From Mycobacterium sp. PS03-16 (lineage in GTDB: Bacteria > Actinomycetota > Actinomycetes > Mycobacteriales > Mycobacteriaceae), in the NCBI RefSeq assembly GCF_004570325.1, contig NZ_SPQO01000001.1, positions 271,214 to 335,213 on the forward strand: a stretch of DNA of 64,000 bases. Reading direction: 5' to 3'. Numbering within the stretch: position 1 is the stretch's first letter; each line of letters begins with the position of its first letter. The notes beneath the pieces are model-generated. The model did not search any database. It was not told where the DNA came from and saw only the letters and a list, made by a program, of their open reading frames with translations. The position numbers and the translations under genes were made by a program. Shown in pieces: positions 33,718 through 43,290 of this stretch.

Positions 33718-36700
33718 TCAGGCGGCGGCTGCACCCGCGTCGAGCAGGTCGGAGATCGCCACGGTCAGCGACGCCGGTGGTCGCCAGCCGAACACGCCCG
33801 CGGGATGCCCGTCGACCACGGGTGTCGCCGGACCGCACATGCCGCGGACGAACAGGTACGCCACCCCGCCGAGGTGATCCTCGGGCCGGTATCCGGGCTG
33901 CCGCCACCGCAGGAACCGGTGCAGCACAACGCAGTACAGCAACGCCTGCAGCGGATAATCCGAGTGCAGCATCGCCTCGACCAGGCGGGGACGGAGGTAA
34001 TCCGCTGCGGTGAGCGGCTTCTCGGGTTCGCCGAGCCAGTTCGTCTTGTAGTCGACGACCAGGTATCGGCCGTTCACCCGCAGCACGGCGTCGATCGAGC
34101 CGGTGAGGTACCCCCTGAGGGATTGAACGCCCAGCGAGCGGTCGGTGAGGCGGTCGGCGTAGACGGCCATCGGGTCGTCGGCCGGCAGGTGTTGTTCCAG
34201 CAGCCGGCCCACGTCGGCCAGTGTGATCGCCGGTGCGGCGCCGCGGACGTCGCCACCGGCCAGCGGGAACTCGAAGTCCAACTCTCGCAACCGGTCCTGT
34301 AGACCGATCTGCCGCAGGGTGAGGCCGGGCGCGAGCGGGCCGAGCGGCGTGTCGTGCATCGGCAGCAGCGCCTCGGCCAGTGCGTCGGCGGCGACGTCGA
34401 CCGGCCACCACACCGCGTGCTCGTCGATGCGGCGTTCGAGTTCGACGGCGAAGTCCGGCGCGAACGGATCGGCGTGTTCGAGCACCGCGTGCACCAGCGA
34501 ACCGAACTTCGCGCCCGTCGGCAGCGCGGCCATCGGAGACGGCACATCGGCGACTTCCGGCCCGGTGTCGGCCGCCTCGCTGACCGGCACGTCGGCCACC
34601 TCGTCGTCGAGTTCGGCGACCTCGGATTCGCTGGCCACCCCGGTGCCGGCCTCGGCGGCGCGGATCAGCCCGGAATACGACGTGCGCCGCCAGGTGGTGT
34701 CGATCTTGCGGTGGAAGTGGCGCACCGCGAGCGTTCCCGGCGGTGCGGCCGGCGGCAGCGCTGCCGCCTCTTCCAGCACGGATTCCTCCAGTACCGGCCC
34801 GCCGGCGGTCTCCCATGCACGTAGTGCCGTCATCGCGTCGGCGTCGTCGATCTTGGGCGGGTCGCAGCGGTCCGGGACCACCACCTCACCGGGCTGCCGG
34901 CCGCGCAGCAGCCGCGACAGCCCGCCGTTGGGTTCGTCGTAGGACGGCGCCCACCAGGCGACCACCTGGGACTGCGCCCGGGTCAGCGCGACGTAGGTGA
35001 GGCGGACGTCGTCGCTGGCGGCCTCGCGCCGGCCCAGCCGCTCGACCTCGGCGTGGTCGGGGCTGTCCTCCCCGCCGATGTGCAGGCAGCGGGTGCGGCC
35101 GTCGTGGAACAGCACGACGTCGCGGGTCTGGATGTTGCGGTTGAACGCGAACGGGAGGTACACCACCGGGTACTGCAGGCCCTTGCTGACCCACACGGTC
35201 ATGATCTGCACGGCTGCGGCGTCGCTGTCGAGGCGGCGGTTGCGTTCGGTGGCGCCGCCGCGCTCCTCGCGCTGGGTGCGCAGCCAGTCGCGCAGCGCGG
35301 GCAGGCCGAACCGTTCCCGGTGCGCGGTGTCGTGCAGCGCCTGTGTCAGGTGCGCGAGGTCGGTCATGTGCCGCTCGCCGTCGTGCCACGACAGCACCCG
35401 CCGGCCCATCCCGGTCAGGTTGGCCGCCTCGAACACCGCGGCGACGCCGCGGTCGCGGGCGTGGTCGGCCCATTCGCGCAGCCGGTCGGCGATCTCGTCG
35501 GTCAACGTGTCACCCTGGGTGGCAAGTTCTTCGGCGGTGCGGCCGAAGAACATCGTGAGCGCCGCGGCGCGCACCAGTCCGGAACGGTGCGGCTGGTCGA
35601 ACGCCTCGAGCAGGCACAGCCAGTCGTCGCCGGCGGGGGAGTTGAACACGTCCGAATCGCCGGTGTAGACGGCCGGGACGCCCGCGGCGGTCAGCGCGTC
35701 GAAGCAGGCGCGGGCGTCCTTGTGCGTCTCGACGATCACGGCGACGTCCTCGGCTTGAATCGGCTTGTCGCAGAACGTCGCTCCGCTGTTCAGCAGCCGG
35801 CCGATGTCGGCGGCGAGGTCGCGGCTGATGTGGCTGCGCAGCTTGTCGATCGGGATGACGCGGTCGCCGCGCACCCGGAACGGGTCGCGGGGCACCACCC
35901 GCAGCCGGAACGGGTCGTTGCGCGGCGCGCCCGCCAGCCGGTGGCCCTGGTGCCGGGCCTCGACGGGGCGGACGACGATCTGCGGGTCGCCCAGCTGGGC
36001 GTCGCGCAGCACCGCTTGCAGCCGGTCGACGAGCACGCCGTCGCTGCGCCAGTTCGTCGCCAGGGTCTTGCGCTGCCCGGCGGTGCTCGCCGCGTGCAGA
36101 TAGGTGACGATGTCACCGCCACGGAACGCGTAGATCGCCTGCTTCGGGTCGCCGATCAGGATCAGCGTGGAGCGGCCGGTGAACGCCCGGTCGAGCACCT
36201 GCCACTGCACCGGGTCGGTGTCCTGGAACTCGTCGACCATCACGATCGACCACCGGCGGTGCATGCGGGCCCTGGCGGCCGAGGTCTCGTCGGCCAGCGC
36301 GTTGGCCAGCCGGGACAACAGGTCGTCGTAGTGCAGGATGCCGAGTTTGCGCTTGCGCGTTTCGAGTTCGGCGCACACGGCCTTGGCGAAGTCGACCCGC
36401 ACCGCGGCCTGCGTGCCGGGCGGCGGATTCTGCGGCCGCAACTCGGTGCCCGCGTTGCGCACCACCTCGCGGGCCAGTTCGAGCGCCTGGGTGCGGGTCA
36501 TGGCGGGGTCGTCGCGCTGCTGGCCGAAGTGGGCGAGGTAGAGGTCGTCGACGATCTCGGCGGTCAGGTCGTCGAGGCTTTCCACCAGCTGCACGCCGGC
36601 GTCCGTATCCCCCGCCACGCCCAGCGATTTGAGCACCAGCTGGCAGAACTGGTGGGTGGTCGCGATCGTGGCGGCGTCGAAACCGGCCAGCGCGTCCCGT

Positions 36701-37020
36701 AGGCGCCGGCGCCGGTCGCGGCATTCGTCGTCGGTGCCGGCGATCAGATGCGCGACGAGCTGGTTGTCGCCGACGGTCGACGGGTCGTCGAAGGCGGCCA
36801 GCGCGTCGACGATCTGGCAGCGCACCCGTTCACGCAGCTCCTGGCTGGCGGCGCGGCCGAACGTGACCAGCAGCATCTGGTCGAGCGTGGCGACGCCCTC
36901 GGCGATGTAGCGGGTCACCAACCCGGCGAGCGCGAACGTCTTGCCGGTGCCCGCGCTGGCCTCGAGCACCGTGGTGGTGCGCGGTGCGGGCAGCGGGCCG
37001 AGCAGATCGAAACTCTCCAT
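33718..37020 (-). CDS. recB: Exodeoxyribonuclease V beta subunit RecB
   Basis: 1100 residues from the ATG at 37020, which shares its A with the recC stop (TGATG). The ORF extension to 37440 lies within recC. UvrD/Rep-type helicase motifs: Walker A ASAGTGKTFAL at about 21-31, Walker B IVMVDEFQDTDPVQW, and motif V/VI VMTVWVSKGLQYPVV-like and TYVALTRAQSQV. The C-terminal nuclease domain has the RecB signature GSIDAVLRVNGRYLVVDYKTN, whose Asp, Asp and Lys residues bind the metal. It forms the 3'-5' motor and nuclease of RecBCD. Confidence 0.95.
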   Translation of the reverse strand: MESFDLLGPLPAPRTTTVLEASAGTGKTFALAGLVTRYIAEGVATLDQMLLVTFGRAASQELRERVRCQIVDALAAFDDPSTVGDNQLVAHLIAGTDDECRDRRRRLRDALAGFDAATIATTHQFCQLVLKSLGVAGDTDAGVQLVESLDDLTAEIVDDLYLAHFGQQRDDPAMTRTQALELAREVVRNAGTELRPQNPPPGTQAAVRVDFAKAVCAELETRKRKLGILHYDDLLSRLANALADETSAARARMHRRWSIVMVDEFQDTDPVQWQVLDRAFTGRSTLILIGDPKQAIYAFRGGDIVTYLHAASTAGQRKTLATNWRSDGVLVDRLQAVLRDAQLGDPQIVVRPVEARHQGHRLAGAPRNDPFRLRVVPRDPFRVRGDRVIPIDKLRSHISRDLAADIGRLLNSGATFCDKPIQAEDVAVIVETHKDARACFDALTAAGVPAVYTGDSDVFNSPAGDDWLCLLEAFDQPHRSGLVRAAALTMFFGRTAEELATQGDTLTDEIADRLREWADHARDRGVAAVFEAANLTGMGRRVLSWHDGERHMTDLAHLTQALHDTAHRERFGLPALRDWLRTQREERGGATERNRRLDSDAAAVQIMTVWVSKGLQYPVVYLPFAFNRNIQTRDVVLFHDGRTRCLHIGGEDSPDHAEVERLGRREAASDDVRLTYVALTRAQSQVVAWWAPSYDEPNGGLSRLLRGRQPGEVVVPDRCDPPKIDDADAMTALRAWETAGGPVLEESVLEEAAALPPAAPPGTLAVRHFHRKIDTTWRRTSYSGLIRAAEAGTGVASESEVAELDDEVADVPVSEAADTGPEVADVPSPMAALPTGAKFGSLVHAVLEHADPFAPDFAVELERRIDEHAVWWPVDVAADALAEALLPMHDTPLGPLAPGLTLRQIGLQDRLRELDFEFPLAGGDVRGAAPAITLADVGRLLEQHLPADDPMAVYADRLTDRSLGVQSLRGYLTGSIDAVLRVNGRYLVVDYKTNWLGEPEKPLTAADYLRPRLVEAMLHSDYPLQALLYCVVLHRFLRWRQPGYRPEDHLGGVAYLFVRGMCGPATPVVDGHPAGVFGWRPPASLTVAISDLLDAGAAAA

Positions 37021-40000
37021 CAGTCGACGTCCCTCTCCGCGTCGAGCATCGGCAGCCACAGCCGCCTGGCGTAGTCCGGCAGTCCGGCGTCGACCAGCCG
37101 CTCCAGTGGGAAGCCCGGCCCCCACACCCGCACGTGCGCGGGTTCGGCGTCCTCGCCGGGATACCGGCTGGTCTTCCACCGCCAGCCCGCCTCGCGCATC
37201 GCCACGCCACGCTGGTACTCGGTCTCGGCCCACGCATAGGACGTCTTGAGTGGCAACGGGATCGGCTCGCGGCGGCCCGCGTCGTACATCGCCACCAGGT
37301 CGCGCATCAGCGAAGGCGGGTCGACGGGTTCGGCGAGCATCCGCCTCCGCGGCGGGCCACCCCGTTTCGGCCGGCCGATGCAGACCGCGGCCCACCCCTT
37401 GCCGGGATACTGGGCGGCCAGCGCGATCAGCCGGATCCACGAGTCGAGCAGGTGGCGGCCGTCGAGCTTGGAATAGGTGACCGTGACCATCCGGTCGCCG
37501 TACACCCCGGGCACGGTGCCGGTGACGCGGCGCCCGTCGCCGAGATGCACGTCGACGTCATAGGCCTGCGGCGTACGGGTGCGGTGTGCCTGCGCGGCGG
37601 CGGCCAGGGCCGCGGCCTGCTCGCGCAGTTCCTGCGCCTTGCGCCAGCCCAGCCGGCCCGGGGGCAGCGACCCGCGCCGCCACTCGGCCTGCTGCGCCTG
37701 CTCGGGCTCCATGCCGCGCAGCATGTCGTCGAGCATCCGGTCACCGATCTGCCACTCGGCCAGCGCGTCGATCTCGACGGGCATCGCATCCTCGATCGCG
37801 TCGACCTCCCACGGCAGCGTGTAGTCCAGCGCGCGGAAGAACCCCTTCACCGGGTCCTTGAAGAAGCCGATCAGATCGTCGAGTGCGACGTCGTCGGGCG
37901 GCGGGGCGGGCAGCGGTTCGGCGAGCAGGCGGGGGCGTTCGGCGCGGCCGCCTGCGGCGACGGTCGCGGCGGTCAGCGCGGTCGAGTCGAATGTGAACGG
38001 CTCGGCCGGCGGCATGCCGAGTTCACCGGGGGTGACGTTGCGGATGTCGAACGGCTGCAACGGATGTTCGACGAGGATGCGGTCGCGGACCTTGTCTTCG
38101 GTGGTGGCGTCGAGGGCGTCGAGCAGTTCGACCAACGGCACGGCAGGAGGTTTACGGTGCCCGGAGTACTCGTTGGCGCCGGTGTAGGTGATGACGAGCT
38201 TGTCGGTGGCCGCGCCGATCGCGTCGAGCAGCAGCTGCCGGTCCTCGGAGCGGATGTCGCGTTCGCCGGTCATCGGGTTGCGGGCCAGCGCGTCGTCGCC
38301 GTCGACCACCCCCAGGCGGGGGAACACGCCGTCGTCGAGGCCGATCAGGCACACCACCCGGTGCGGCACCGACCGCATCGGCACCATGGTGCACACGGTC
38401 AGCGTGCCGGTGCGGAAGTTGGCGCGGGTGGGCCGGCCGGCGAGGTGCCGGTCGAGCAGCGCTTTGACGTCAGCGAGCCGCAGCGTGATGTGTCTGCGGG
38501 CCCCGGCCTTGGCGAGGACATCGCCGAACTCACGGTCGAGCTGGCCGGTCTGCCAGGCGTCGTCGTCGGCCACGGCGGTCAGCTCGGTGATGCCGGTGCG
38601 CAGCGCGGCCAGCCACGCCTCCAGTGACTGTGGGCCGCGCAGCGTTTCGATGCACGCGTGCAGGTGGTCGACGTAGTCGGCGAGGCGGCCCGCGAGTTCG
38701 ACGCGGTTGCTGCCGACGTCGTCGAGCGGCAGCGTGGTGTCCAGCCAGGCGTGCGAGTCGTCGGACATCGCGACGCCTGCGAGTACGCGGTCGATGCCGA
38801 AGCGCCAGGTGTTCTGCACGAAGTCGACGCCGTAGGGGTGGCGGTGCGCGCGGTCGAAGCCCCAGCGGATGTTGGCCTCGCGCACCCAGTCGCCGATCGC
38901 GTCGAGGTCGTCGTCGCTGAAGCGGAACCGGGCCCGCACGGGTGCGGCCTCGGCGAGGTTGAGCACCTCGCTGGCGGTGGCGCGGCCGCCGGCCAGCGCG
39001 AGCAGTTGGCGCGCGACGCCGAGCAGCGGATTGGTCTGGGTGAGTGCGCGGTCGGCGAGTGTGACCCGCAGCCGGTGCGCGGGGTGCGCGCCGTGCACCA
39101 CGTCGCCCAGCCCGAAGCCCGCGACGATGAGCGGGGCGTAGGTCTCGATGTCCGGGCACATGACGAGGATGTCGCGGGGTTCGAGTGTCGGATCGTCGGC
39201 GAGCAGGCCGAGCAGCACTTCGCGCAGCACGTCGATCTGGCGGGCCCGGCCGTGGGCGCTGTGCACCTGCACCGACCGGTCGAGGGGATCGTGGTGGCGG
39301 CCCGCGGGGCGGACCCGATCGGCCGCGATGTCGTCCTGCAGCCAGCCGAGCAGGGTGGCGGGATGGGTTGCGGTCCCTGCGGATTCACTCAAGTATTCGT
39401 CGGTGGCCGGGTCCGTCGGCAGGGCGCGCTGGAGCTCGCGCAGATCGCGGCCGAGGGTGGCGAGCAGCGGGTGGCCGACGTCGCGGTGGCTGGTGTCGTG
39501 GGTGCGCGCGACGGCGCCGCGGTGGGTCTGCAGCGTGCGCCACAACGGGTCGCTGGGGTGCGGCAGCCACAGGTGCAGGTCGTGGTGGGTGGCCAGGGCG
39601 TCGAGCAGCTCGATCTCGGTGGCCGGCAGGCGGGTGTGGCCGAACAGCGACAGCCGCTCGGGCAGGTCGGCGGGCGACGCGCGCAGGCGGGTGAGGACGT
39701 CGGCGTGCCGGACGTGCGGCGGGTCGGCGTCGACGCGGTCGACGAGGTGGCGCCACAGGTGCGGCTGCCACTGCAGGTCGTCGTCGAGGCCGCCGGTGGT
39801 GCCGTCGAGCCAGTCGACGAGCAGTTGCGGGCGCTGGCGGGCGTAGGAGGCGAACAGGCCGGCGAGGCGGCGGGCGACGGCGTAGCGGCGGCTGCGCCGC
39901 AGCTCCTTCTCCCCGCCGGTCTCGTGGTGGCCGAGGTGGGTGGCCAGCGTGGTGGCCCAGGGTTCGTCGAGGTGGCTGTCGATGACTTCCAGCAGCGGCC

Positions 40001-40283
40001 AGACCAGGGCGTCAGGCGCCCACGGGTCGGTGTCGGCGGTGCCGGTGAGGTCGGCGATCAGTGAGCGCGGGTTGCGAAACGTGATGCCGGCGCAGACACC
40101 GTCGTGGCCGGCGCCGCGGCCGAGGAGGTGGGAGAGCCGCTGGCTGAGCCACCGCTCGACGCCCTTGGCCGGGACGATGACGAGGTCCTCGGCGAACGGA
40201 TCGGCCGGCGGGCGGGACAGCAGGGCGCCGAGACCGTCGGCGAGCAGGTCCGTGCGCTCCGCCCGGTGCAGATGGAGAGGCAT
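37020..40283 (-). CDS. recC: Exodeoxyribonuclease V gamma subunit RecC
   Basis: 1087 residues, ATG at 40283 (MPLHLHRAERTDLLADGLGALL). Typical RecC opening LVIVPAKGVERWLSQRLSHLLG, then the degenerate helicase-like core with DILVMCPDIETYAPLI and VVCLIGLDDGVFPRLG, and a C-terminal inactive nuclease-like domain. It serves as scaffold and Chi-recognition subunit of RecBCD. It overlaps recB by one shared stop/start triplet. The XRE regulator lies just upstream on the same strand, separated by a hairpin. Confidence 0.95.
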   Translation of the reverse strand: MPLHLHRAERTDLLADGLGALLSRPPADPFAEDLVIVPAKGVERWLSQRLSHLLGRGAGHDGVCAGITFRNPRSLIADLTGTADTDPWAPDALVWPLLEVIDSHLDEPWATTLATHLGHHETGGEKELRRSRRYAVARRLAGLFASYARQRPQLLVDWLDGTTGGLDDDLQWQPHLWRHLVDRVDADPPHVRHADVLTRLRASPADLPERLSLFGHTRLPATEIELLDALATHHDLHLWLPHPSDPLWRTLQTHRGAVARTHDTSHRDVGHPLLATLGRDLRELQRALPTDPATDEYLSESAGTATHPATLLGWLQDDIAADRVRPAGRHHDPLDRSVQVHSAHGRARQIDVLREVLLGLLADDPTLEPRDILVMCPDIETYAPLIVAGFGLGDVVHGAHPAHRLRVTLADRALTQTNPLLGVARQLLALAGGRATASEVLNLAEAAPVRARFRFSDDDLDAIGDWVREANIRWGFDRAHRHPYGVDFVQNTWRFGIDRVLAGVAMSDDSHAWLDTTLPLDDVGSNRVELAGRLADYVDHLHACIETLRGPQSLEAWLAALRTGITELTAVADDDAWQTGQLDREFGDVLAKAGARRHITLRLADVKALLDRHLAGRPTRANFRTGTLTVCTMVPMRSVPHRVVCLIGLDDGVFPRLGVVDGDDALARNPMTGERDIRSEDRQLLLDAIGAATDKLVITYTGANEYSGHRKPPAVPLVELLDALDATTEDKVRDRILVEHPLQPFDIRNVTPGELGMPPAEPFTFDSTALTAATVAAGGRAERPRLLAEPLPAPPPDDVALDDLIGFFKDPVKGFFRALDYTLPWEVDAIEDAMPVEIDALAEWQIGDRMLDDMLRGMEPEQAQQAEWRRGSLPPGRLGWRKAQELREQAAALAAAAQAHRTRTPQAYDVDVHLGDGRRVTGTVPGVYGDRMVTVTYSKLDGRHLLDSWIRLIALAAQYPGKGWAAVCIGRPKRGGPPRRRMLAEPVDPPSLMRDLVAMYDAGRREPIPLPLKTSYAWAETEYQRGVAMREAGWRWKTSRYPGEDAEPAHVRVWGPGFPLERLVDAGLPDYARRLWLPMLDAERDVD

Positions 40284-40299
40284 TGCCCCAAACGATAGA

Positions 40300-40332
40300 G
40301 CCCGGGACCGACGATGCGGTCCGATGCCGGGC
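40300..40332 (-). terminator. Hairpin downstream of the XRE gene
   Basis: GCCCGG (40300-40305) pairs with CCGGGC (40327-40332), and an inner GACCG/CGGTC stem adds five pairs, with one 5-base bulge. It lies between the XRE regulator's stop and recC. Probable terminator separating the two. Confidence 0.4.
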
Positions 40333-40356
40333 ATTCGACGATCGCCGTCGCGGCGG

Positions 40357-40623
40357 CTATCCCGCGCTCTGCAGGTGCCTCTGCGGCAGGCAGATCCGCG
40401 CGAGGTCCTCCAGCGGGATGTCCAGGACCGCCGCCAGTGCGGCGACCGTGGTGAACGCCGGTGTGGCCAGCCGTCCCGTCTCGATCTTGCGGAGCGTCTC
40501 CGGCGAGATCGACGCGGCGTGCGCGACGTCGGCCAGCGTCCGGTCGCCCCGCGCCTCCCGCAGATGAGCGCCGAGACGCTTCCCGGCGGCCAGCTGCTGC
40601 GGTGTCAACGGGGATCGCACCAT
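40357..40623 (-). CDS. XRE-family helix-turn-helix regulator
   Basis: 88 residues from the ATG at 40623; the longer ORF runs into the divergent promoter and is rejected. The HTH covers about 15-70 (LGAHLREARGDRTLADVAHAASISPETLRKIETGRLATPAFTTVAALAAVL). It is divergent from the methionine aminopeptidase gene with 88 bp between them, and that gap carries two matching palindromes (40646-40691), the probable operators for auto- and cross-regulation. Confidence 0.88.
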   Translation of the reverse strand: MVRSPLTPQQLAAGKRLGAHLREARGDRTLADVAHAASISPETLRKIETGRLATPAFTTVAALAAVLDIPLEDLARICLPQRHLQSAG

Positions 40624-40645
40624 GCCGGCCAGCCTACGCCACCGG

Positions 40646-40691
40646 GGTATGAAAATACCGCCTCGCCGGTGTACGGTGGTATTTCTATACC
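40646..40691. promoter_or_regulatory. Twin operators GGTAT-N4-ATACC for the divergent XRE/map promoters
   Basis: Two copies of the inverted repeat GGTAT-N4-ATACC lie at 40646-40659 (spacer GAAA) and 40678-40691 (spacer TTCT). Their centres are 32 bp apart, about three helical turns. They occupy most of the 88-bp gap between the XRE regulator and the methionine aminopeptidase. The regulator most likely binds both sites cooperatively and controls both genes. Confidence 0.75.
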
Positions 40692-40711
40692 GACACGGAT
40701 GGAGACGGAGG

Positions 40712-41488
40712 ATGCGCGTGGTCGAGTTGAAGACGCCTCGCGAAATCGAGGCGATGCGCATCACCGGCGCCTTCATCGCCGGCCTGCTCGACGATCTGCA
40801 GTCCCGCGCGCAGGTGGGCGTGAACCTGCTCGACCTCGAGCACCGCGCCCGGCAACTGATCGAGGAGCGCGGTGCCGACTCCTGCTACTGGGACTACGCT
40901 CCCTCCTTCGGCCGCGGCCCATTCCGCAACGTCATCTGCCTGTCGGTCAACGACGCAGTGCTGCACGGTCTTCCGCACGACTACGGGTTGCATGACGGCG
41001 ACCTGCTCAGCATGGACATCGCGGTTTCGATCGACGGCTGGGTCGCGGACTCGGCGCGCAGCCTCATCGTCGGCACGCCGCGCCCCGAGGACCAGCGCCT
41101 CATCGAAGCCACCGAACGCGCGCTCGAGGCGGGCATCGCCGCCGCGCAACCCGGCAACAAGCTCGGCGACATCTCGGCGGCGATCAGCGCCGTCGCCAAG
41201 GACTACGGCTACCCCGTCAACACCGAATTCGGTGGGCACGGGCTGGGCCGCACCATGCACGAGGATCCGCACGTCGCCAACCACGGGCGCGCGGGTCGCG
41301 GCCTGACACTGCGTCCCGGGCTCACCCTCGCGCTCGAGCCCTGGTTCGCCGCCACCACCGACAAGATCGTCTACGACCCCGACGGGTGGACCATCCGCTC
41401 GGCCGACGGCTCCCGCACCGCCCACAGCGAACACACCATCGCGGTCACCGACGGGGCACCGCTGGTGCTCACCCGCCGCGCCGCCTGA
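40712..41488 (+). CDS. map: Type I methionine aminopeptidase
   Basis: 258 residues from the ATG at 40712; a GTG at 40718 with GGAGG upstream is an equally possible start. All five metal ligands are visible: Asp102 (MDIAVSIDG), Asp113 (VADSAR), His176 (GGHGLGRTMHEDP), Glu209 (LALEPWF) and Glu240 (SEHTIAV), plus the substrate His85. It removes N-terminal Met from nascent proteins. It lacks an N-terminal SH3-binding extension. The paired regulator and operator suggest a conditional, second copy rather than the housekeeping enzyme; this is inference. Confidence 0.9.
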   Translation: MRVVELKTPREIEAMRITGAFIAGLLDDLQSRAQVGVNLLDLEHRARQLIEERGADSCYWDYAPSFGRGPFRNVICLSVNDAVLHGLPHDYGLHDGDLLSMDIAVSIDGWVADSARSLIVGTPRPEDQRLIEATERALEAGIAAAQPGNKLGDISAAISAVAKDYGYPVNTEFGGHGLGRTMHEDPHVANHGRAGRGLTLRPGLTLALEPWFAATTDKIVYDPDGWTIRSADGSRTAHSEHTIAVTDGAPLVLTRRAA

Positions 41489-41491
41489 GAT

Positions 41492-42730
41492 TCACCCGAC
41501 CGGCAGCGGACCCGTCAGCGTCCGCGGCCGGCACATCACCGCGACCACGACGACCGACAGCGCCGCCACCGCGAAGCCGACATAGACGTTCACCGCGTCG
41601 GCCGCCCCGCCGAGCACCGCGGCCGCGATCGGCCGCGACCCGAGGAAACCGACGAGCCACAGCGCCATGATCCGGCCGCGCAGCTCCGCCGGCGCCCGCT
41701 CCTGCACCACCGTGCTCAATCCCGTCATCGCCCAGCCGAACCCCAGGCCGGCCAACGCGAACCCGGTCAGCGCCACCGGCGTCGACATCGCCACCGTCAG
41801 CACACCGCACCCGGCGGCCAGCAGCCACAACCCGATCGATGACACCCAGCCCGCCGCGATCCGCCCGGCCAGCAGCGCCAGCACCGCCATACCGGCCGCG
41901 GCGCCGATCCCGAACAGCGCCGACAGCGCCCCGACCAGTCGGGTGTCGCTGCCCAGCGCGTCGGCCATCGACGGCGTCAACGTGATCGACGGGTCCGCCG
42001 CGAAGCCGACCGTCGTCACCGCGACCAACGCCAGCAGCAGCGGCTTGTCCCGCCACACGTACTTCACCGCCGCCCGCACCCGGTAGTCGGCGCCCTCGCG
42101 CCGCGGCGGGGGAGCGGGGAACGTCACCACGAGCAGGAACAGCGCGAAGATCAGGTGCAGGCCCGCGCTGACCGCGAAGCCGGTCGCCGCCCCGAGGTGC
42201 GCGGCCAGGTAGGCGCCGATCGCCGGGCCGAGGATCCGGCCGACGGTCATCGGAATGCTGTTGAGCGCCATGGCAGTCGACAGTTCGCCGTCGCGGATCA
42301 GGTTCGGCACGATCGACTGCATCGCCGGCCCGCCGACCACGAATCCGATACCGACCAGCAGCGTGCCCACCAGCACGGCCAGCGCGGCCTGGGCCTGGGA
42401 GATCGCCAACCACACCGCGACCAGCGTCGAGCCGGCCAGGCACAGCAGCCGTCCCATCAGGATCTGCCGGGCGGGGTTGCCGGTGTCGGCCCATTTGCCG
42501 CTGACCGGACTGAAGATCAGCTGTGGCGCGAACTGGATGACGCCGACCAGGCCGACCATCAGCGCCGAACGGGTCGCGTCGTACATGACGATCGCCGCGA
42601 CGATGCCGTGCGTCCACACCGCGACGACCGAGAACATCTTGCCCCAGAACAGCGCACCGAAGACGGGGTCGAACATGAGCCCGAGCGCGCCACGCACCCG
42701 CGCCGGTGCGGCGGTGGCCTCGGCCGTCAT
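41492..42730 (-). CDS. MFS transporter
   Basis: 412 residues with twelve predicted transmembrane helices and the MFS loop signature in SPVSGKWADTGNPARQ between helices 2 and 3. It resembles MFS proteins of the multidrug/enterobactin exporter type. The start overlaps the stop of the upstream MarR gene by 4 bp, so the regulator probably controls export of its own ligand. Convergent with map, only 3 bp apart. Confidence 0.88.
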   Translation of the reverse strand: MTAEATAAPARVRGALGLMFDPVFGALFWGKMFSVVAVWTHGIVAAIVMYDATRSALMVGLVGVIQFAPQLIFSPVSGKWADTGNPARQILMGRLLCLAGSTLVAVWLAISQAQAALAVLVGTLLVGIGFVVGGPAMQSIVPNLIRDGELSTAMALNSIPMTVGRILGPAIGAYLAAHLGAATGFAVSAGLHLIFALFLLVVTFPAPPPRREGADYRVRAAVKYVWRDKPLLLALVAVTTVGFAADPSITLTPSMADALGSDTRLVGALSALFGIGAAAGMAVLALLAGRIAAGWVSSIGLWLLAAGCGVLTVAMSTPVALTGFALAGLGFGWAMTGLSTVVQERAPAELRGRIMALWLVGFLGSRPIAAAVLGGAADAVNVYVGFAVAALSVVVVAVMCRPRTLTGPLPVG

Positions 42731-43194
42731 ACGCGCGCCCCCGCCTCGAAGTCGACGGCCAACCGGCCCAGCAGGTCGACCAGCGCGTCGACGTCGGCGT
42801 CCGCCCAGTCGGCCACCACGTCGGCGACCAGTTGCCGGCGCCGCGCCGTGACGGCGGCGAGCGCCTCCCGCCCCGCGGGGGTCAGCACCAGCACACAGCG
42901 GCGCTGATCGTCGGCGGCGAGGGTCTTGGTCACCAGCCCGGCCGCGACGACGGATCCGACGGTGCGGCTGGCCGTCGAGTGCTCGACGGCCAGGTACTCG
43001 GCGACATCGCCGATGGATGCCCCGCGTCCCTGCGCCTCACACTGCTCGACGGCGCGCAGCACCCGCAGCGTCGACACCGACGGCACCTGCGCGCTGCCGT
43101 CGAGGATGCGCCGGCGCCATTCCGGACGCTGCCGCGCGAGGTGGATCCGCGTCAGCAGTTCGTCGAGGTGTTCGTAGCGGGGATGCGGCACCAT
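42727..43194 (-). CDS. MarR-family transcriptional regulator
   Basis: 155 residues from the ATG at 43194 (MVPHPRYEHL); an in-frame ATG at 43209 is possible. The winged-helix core is STLRVLRAVEQCEAQGRGASIGDVAEYLAVEHSTASRTVGSVVAAGLVTKTLAADDQRRCVLVLT, with the wing DDQRR. No ribosome-binding site precedes the start, and the start codon sits inside an AT palindrome, so a leaderless transcript is plausible. It is coupled to the MFS gene and is the likely repressor of that pair and of the divergent FAD reductase. Confidence 0.9.
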   Translation of the reverse strand: MVPHPRYEHLDELLTRIHLARQRPEWRRRILDGSAQVPSVSTLRVLRAVEQCEAQGRGASIGDVAEYLAVEHSTASRTVGSVVAAGLVTKTLAADDQRRCVLVLTPAGREALAAVTARRRQLVADVVADWADADVDALVDLLGRLAVDFEAGARV

Positions 43195-43247
43195 ATATGC
43201 ATAGCACATACATATATTCGGGCCGAAATGCGAATGTGACGATTCGC
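43193..43247. promoter_or_regulatory. Inverted-repeat cluster in the marR/FAD-reductase promoter
   Basis: ATATATG (43193-43199) and CATATAT (43211-43217) form a perfect inverted repeat overlapping the marR start codon. GCGAAT-N6-ATTCGC (43230-43247) forms a second, with TTCGG-G-CCGAA between. This AT-rich symmetry is typical of MarR operators. It would place MarR on its own start site and on the divergent reductase promoter. Confidence 0.6.
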
Positions 43248-43290
43248 GCAGCGCGCGCATACCGCGCGGGTCGCAGTGGTACTCCTCGGC

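Noticed and set aside
35053..36702. 549-codon + strand frame over recB
   Set aside because: Antisense to conserved RecB helicase motifs; no ribosome-binding site or family features.
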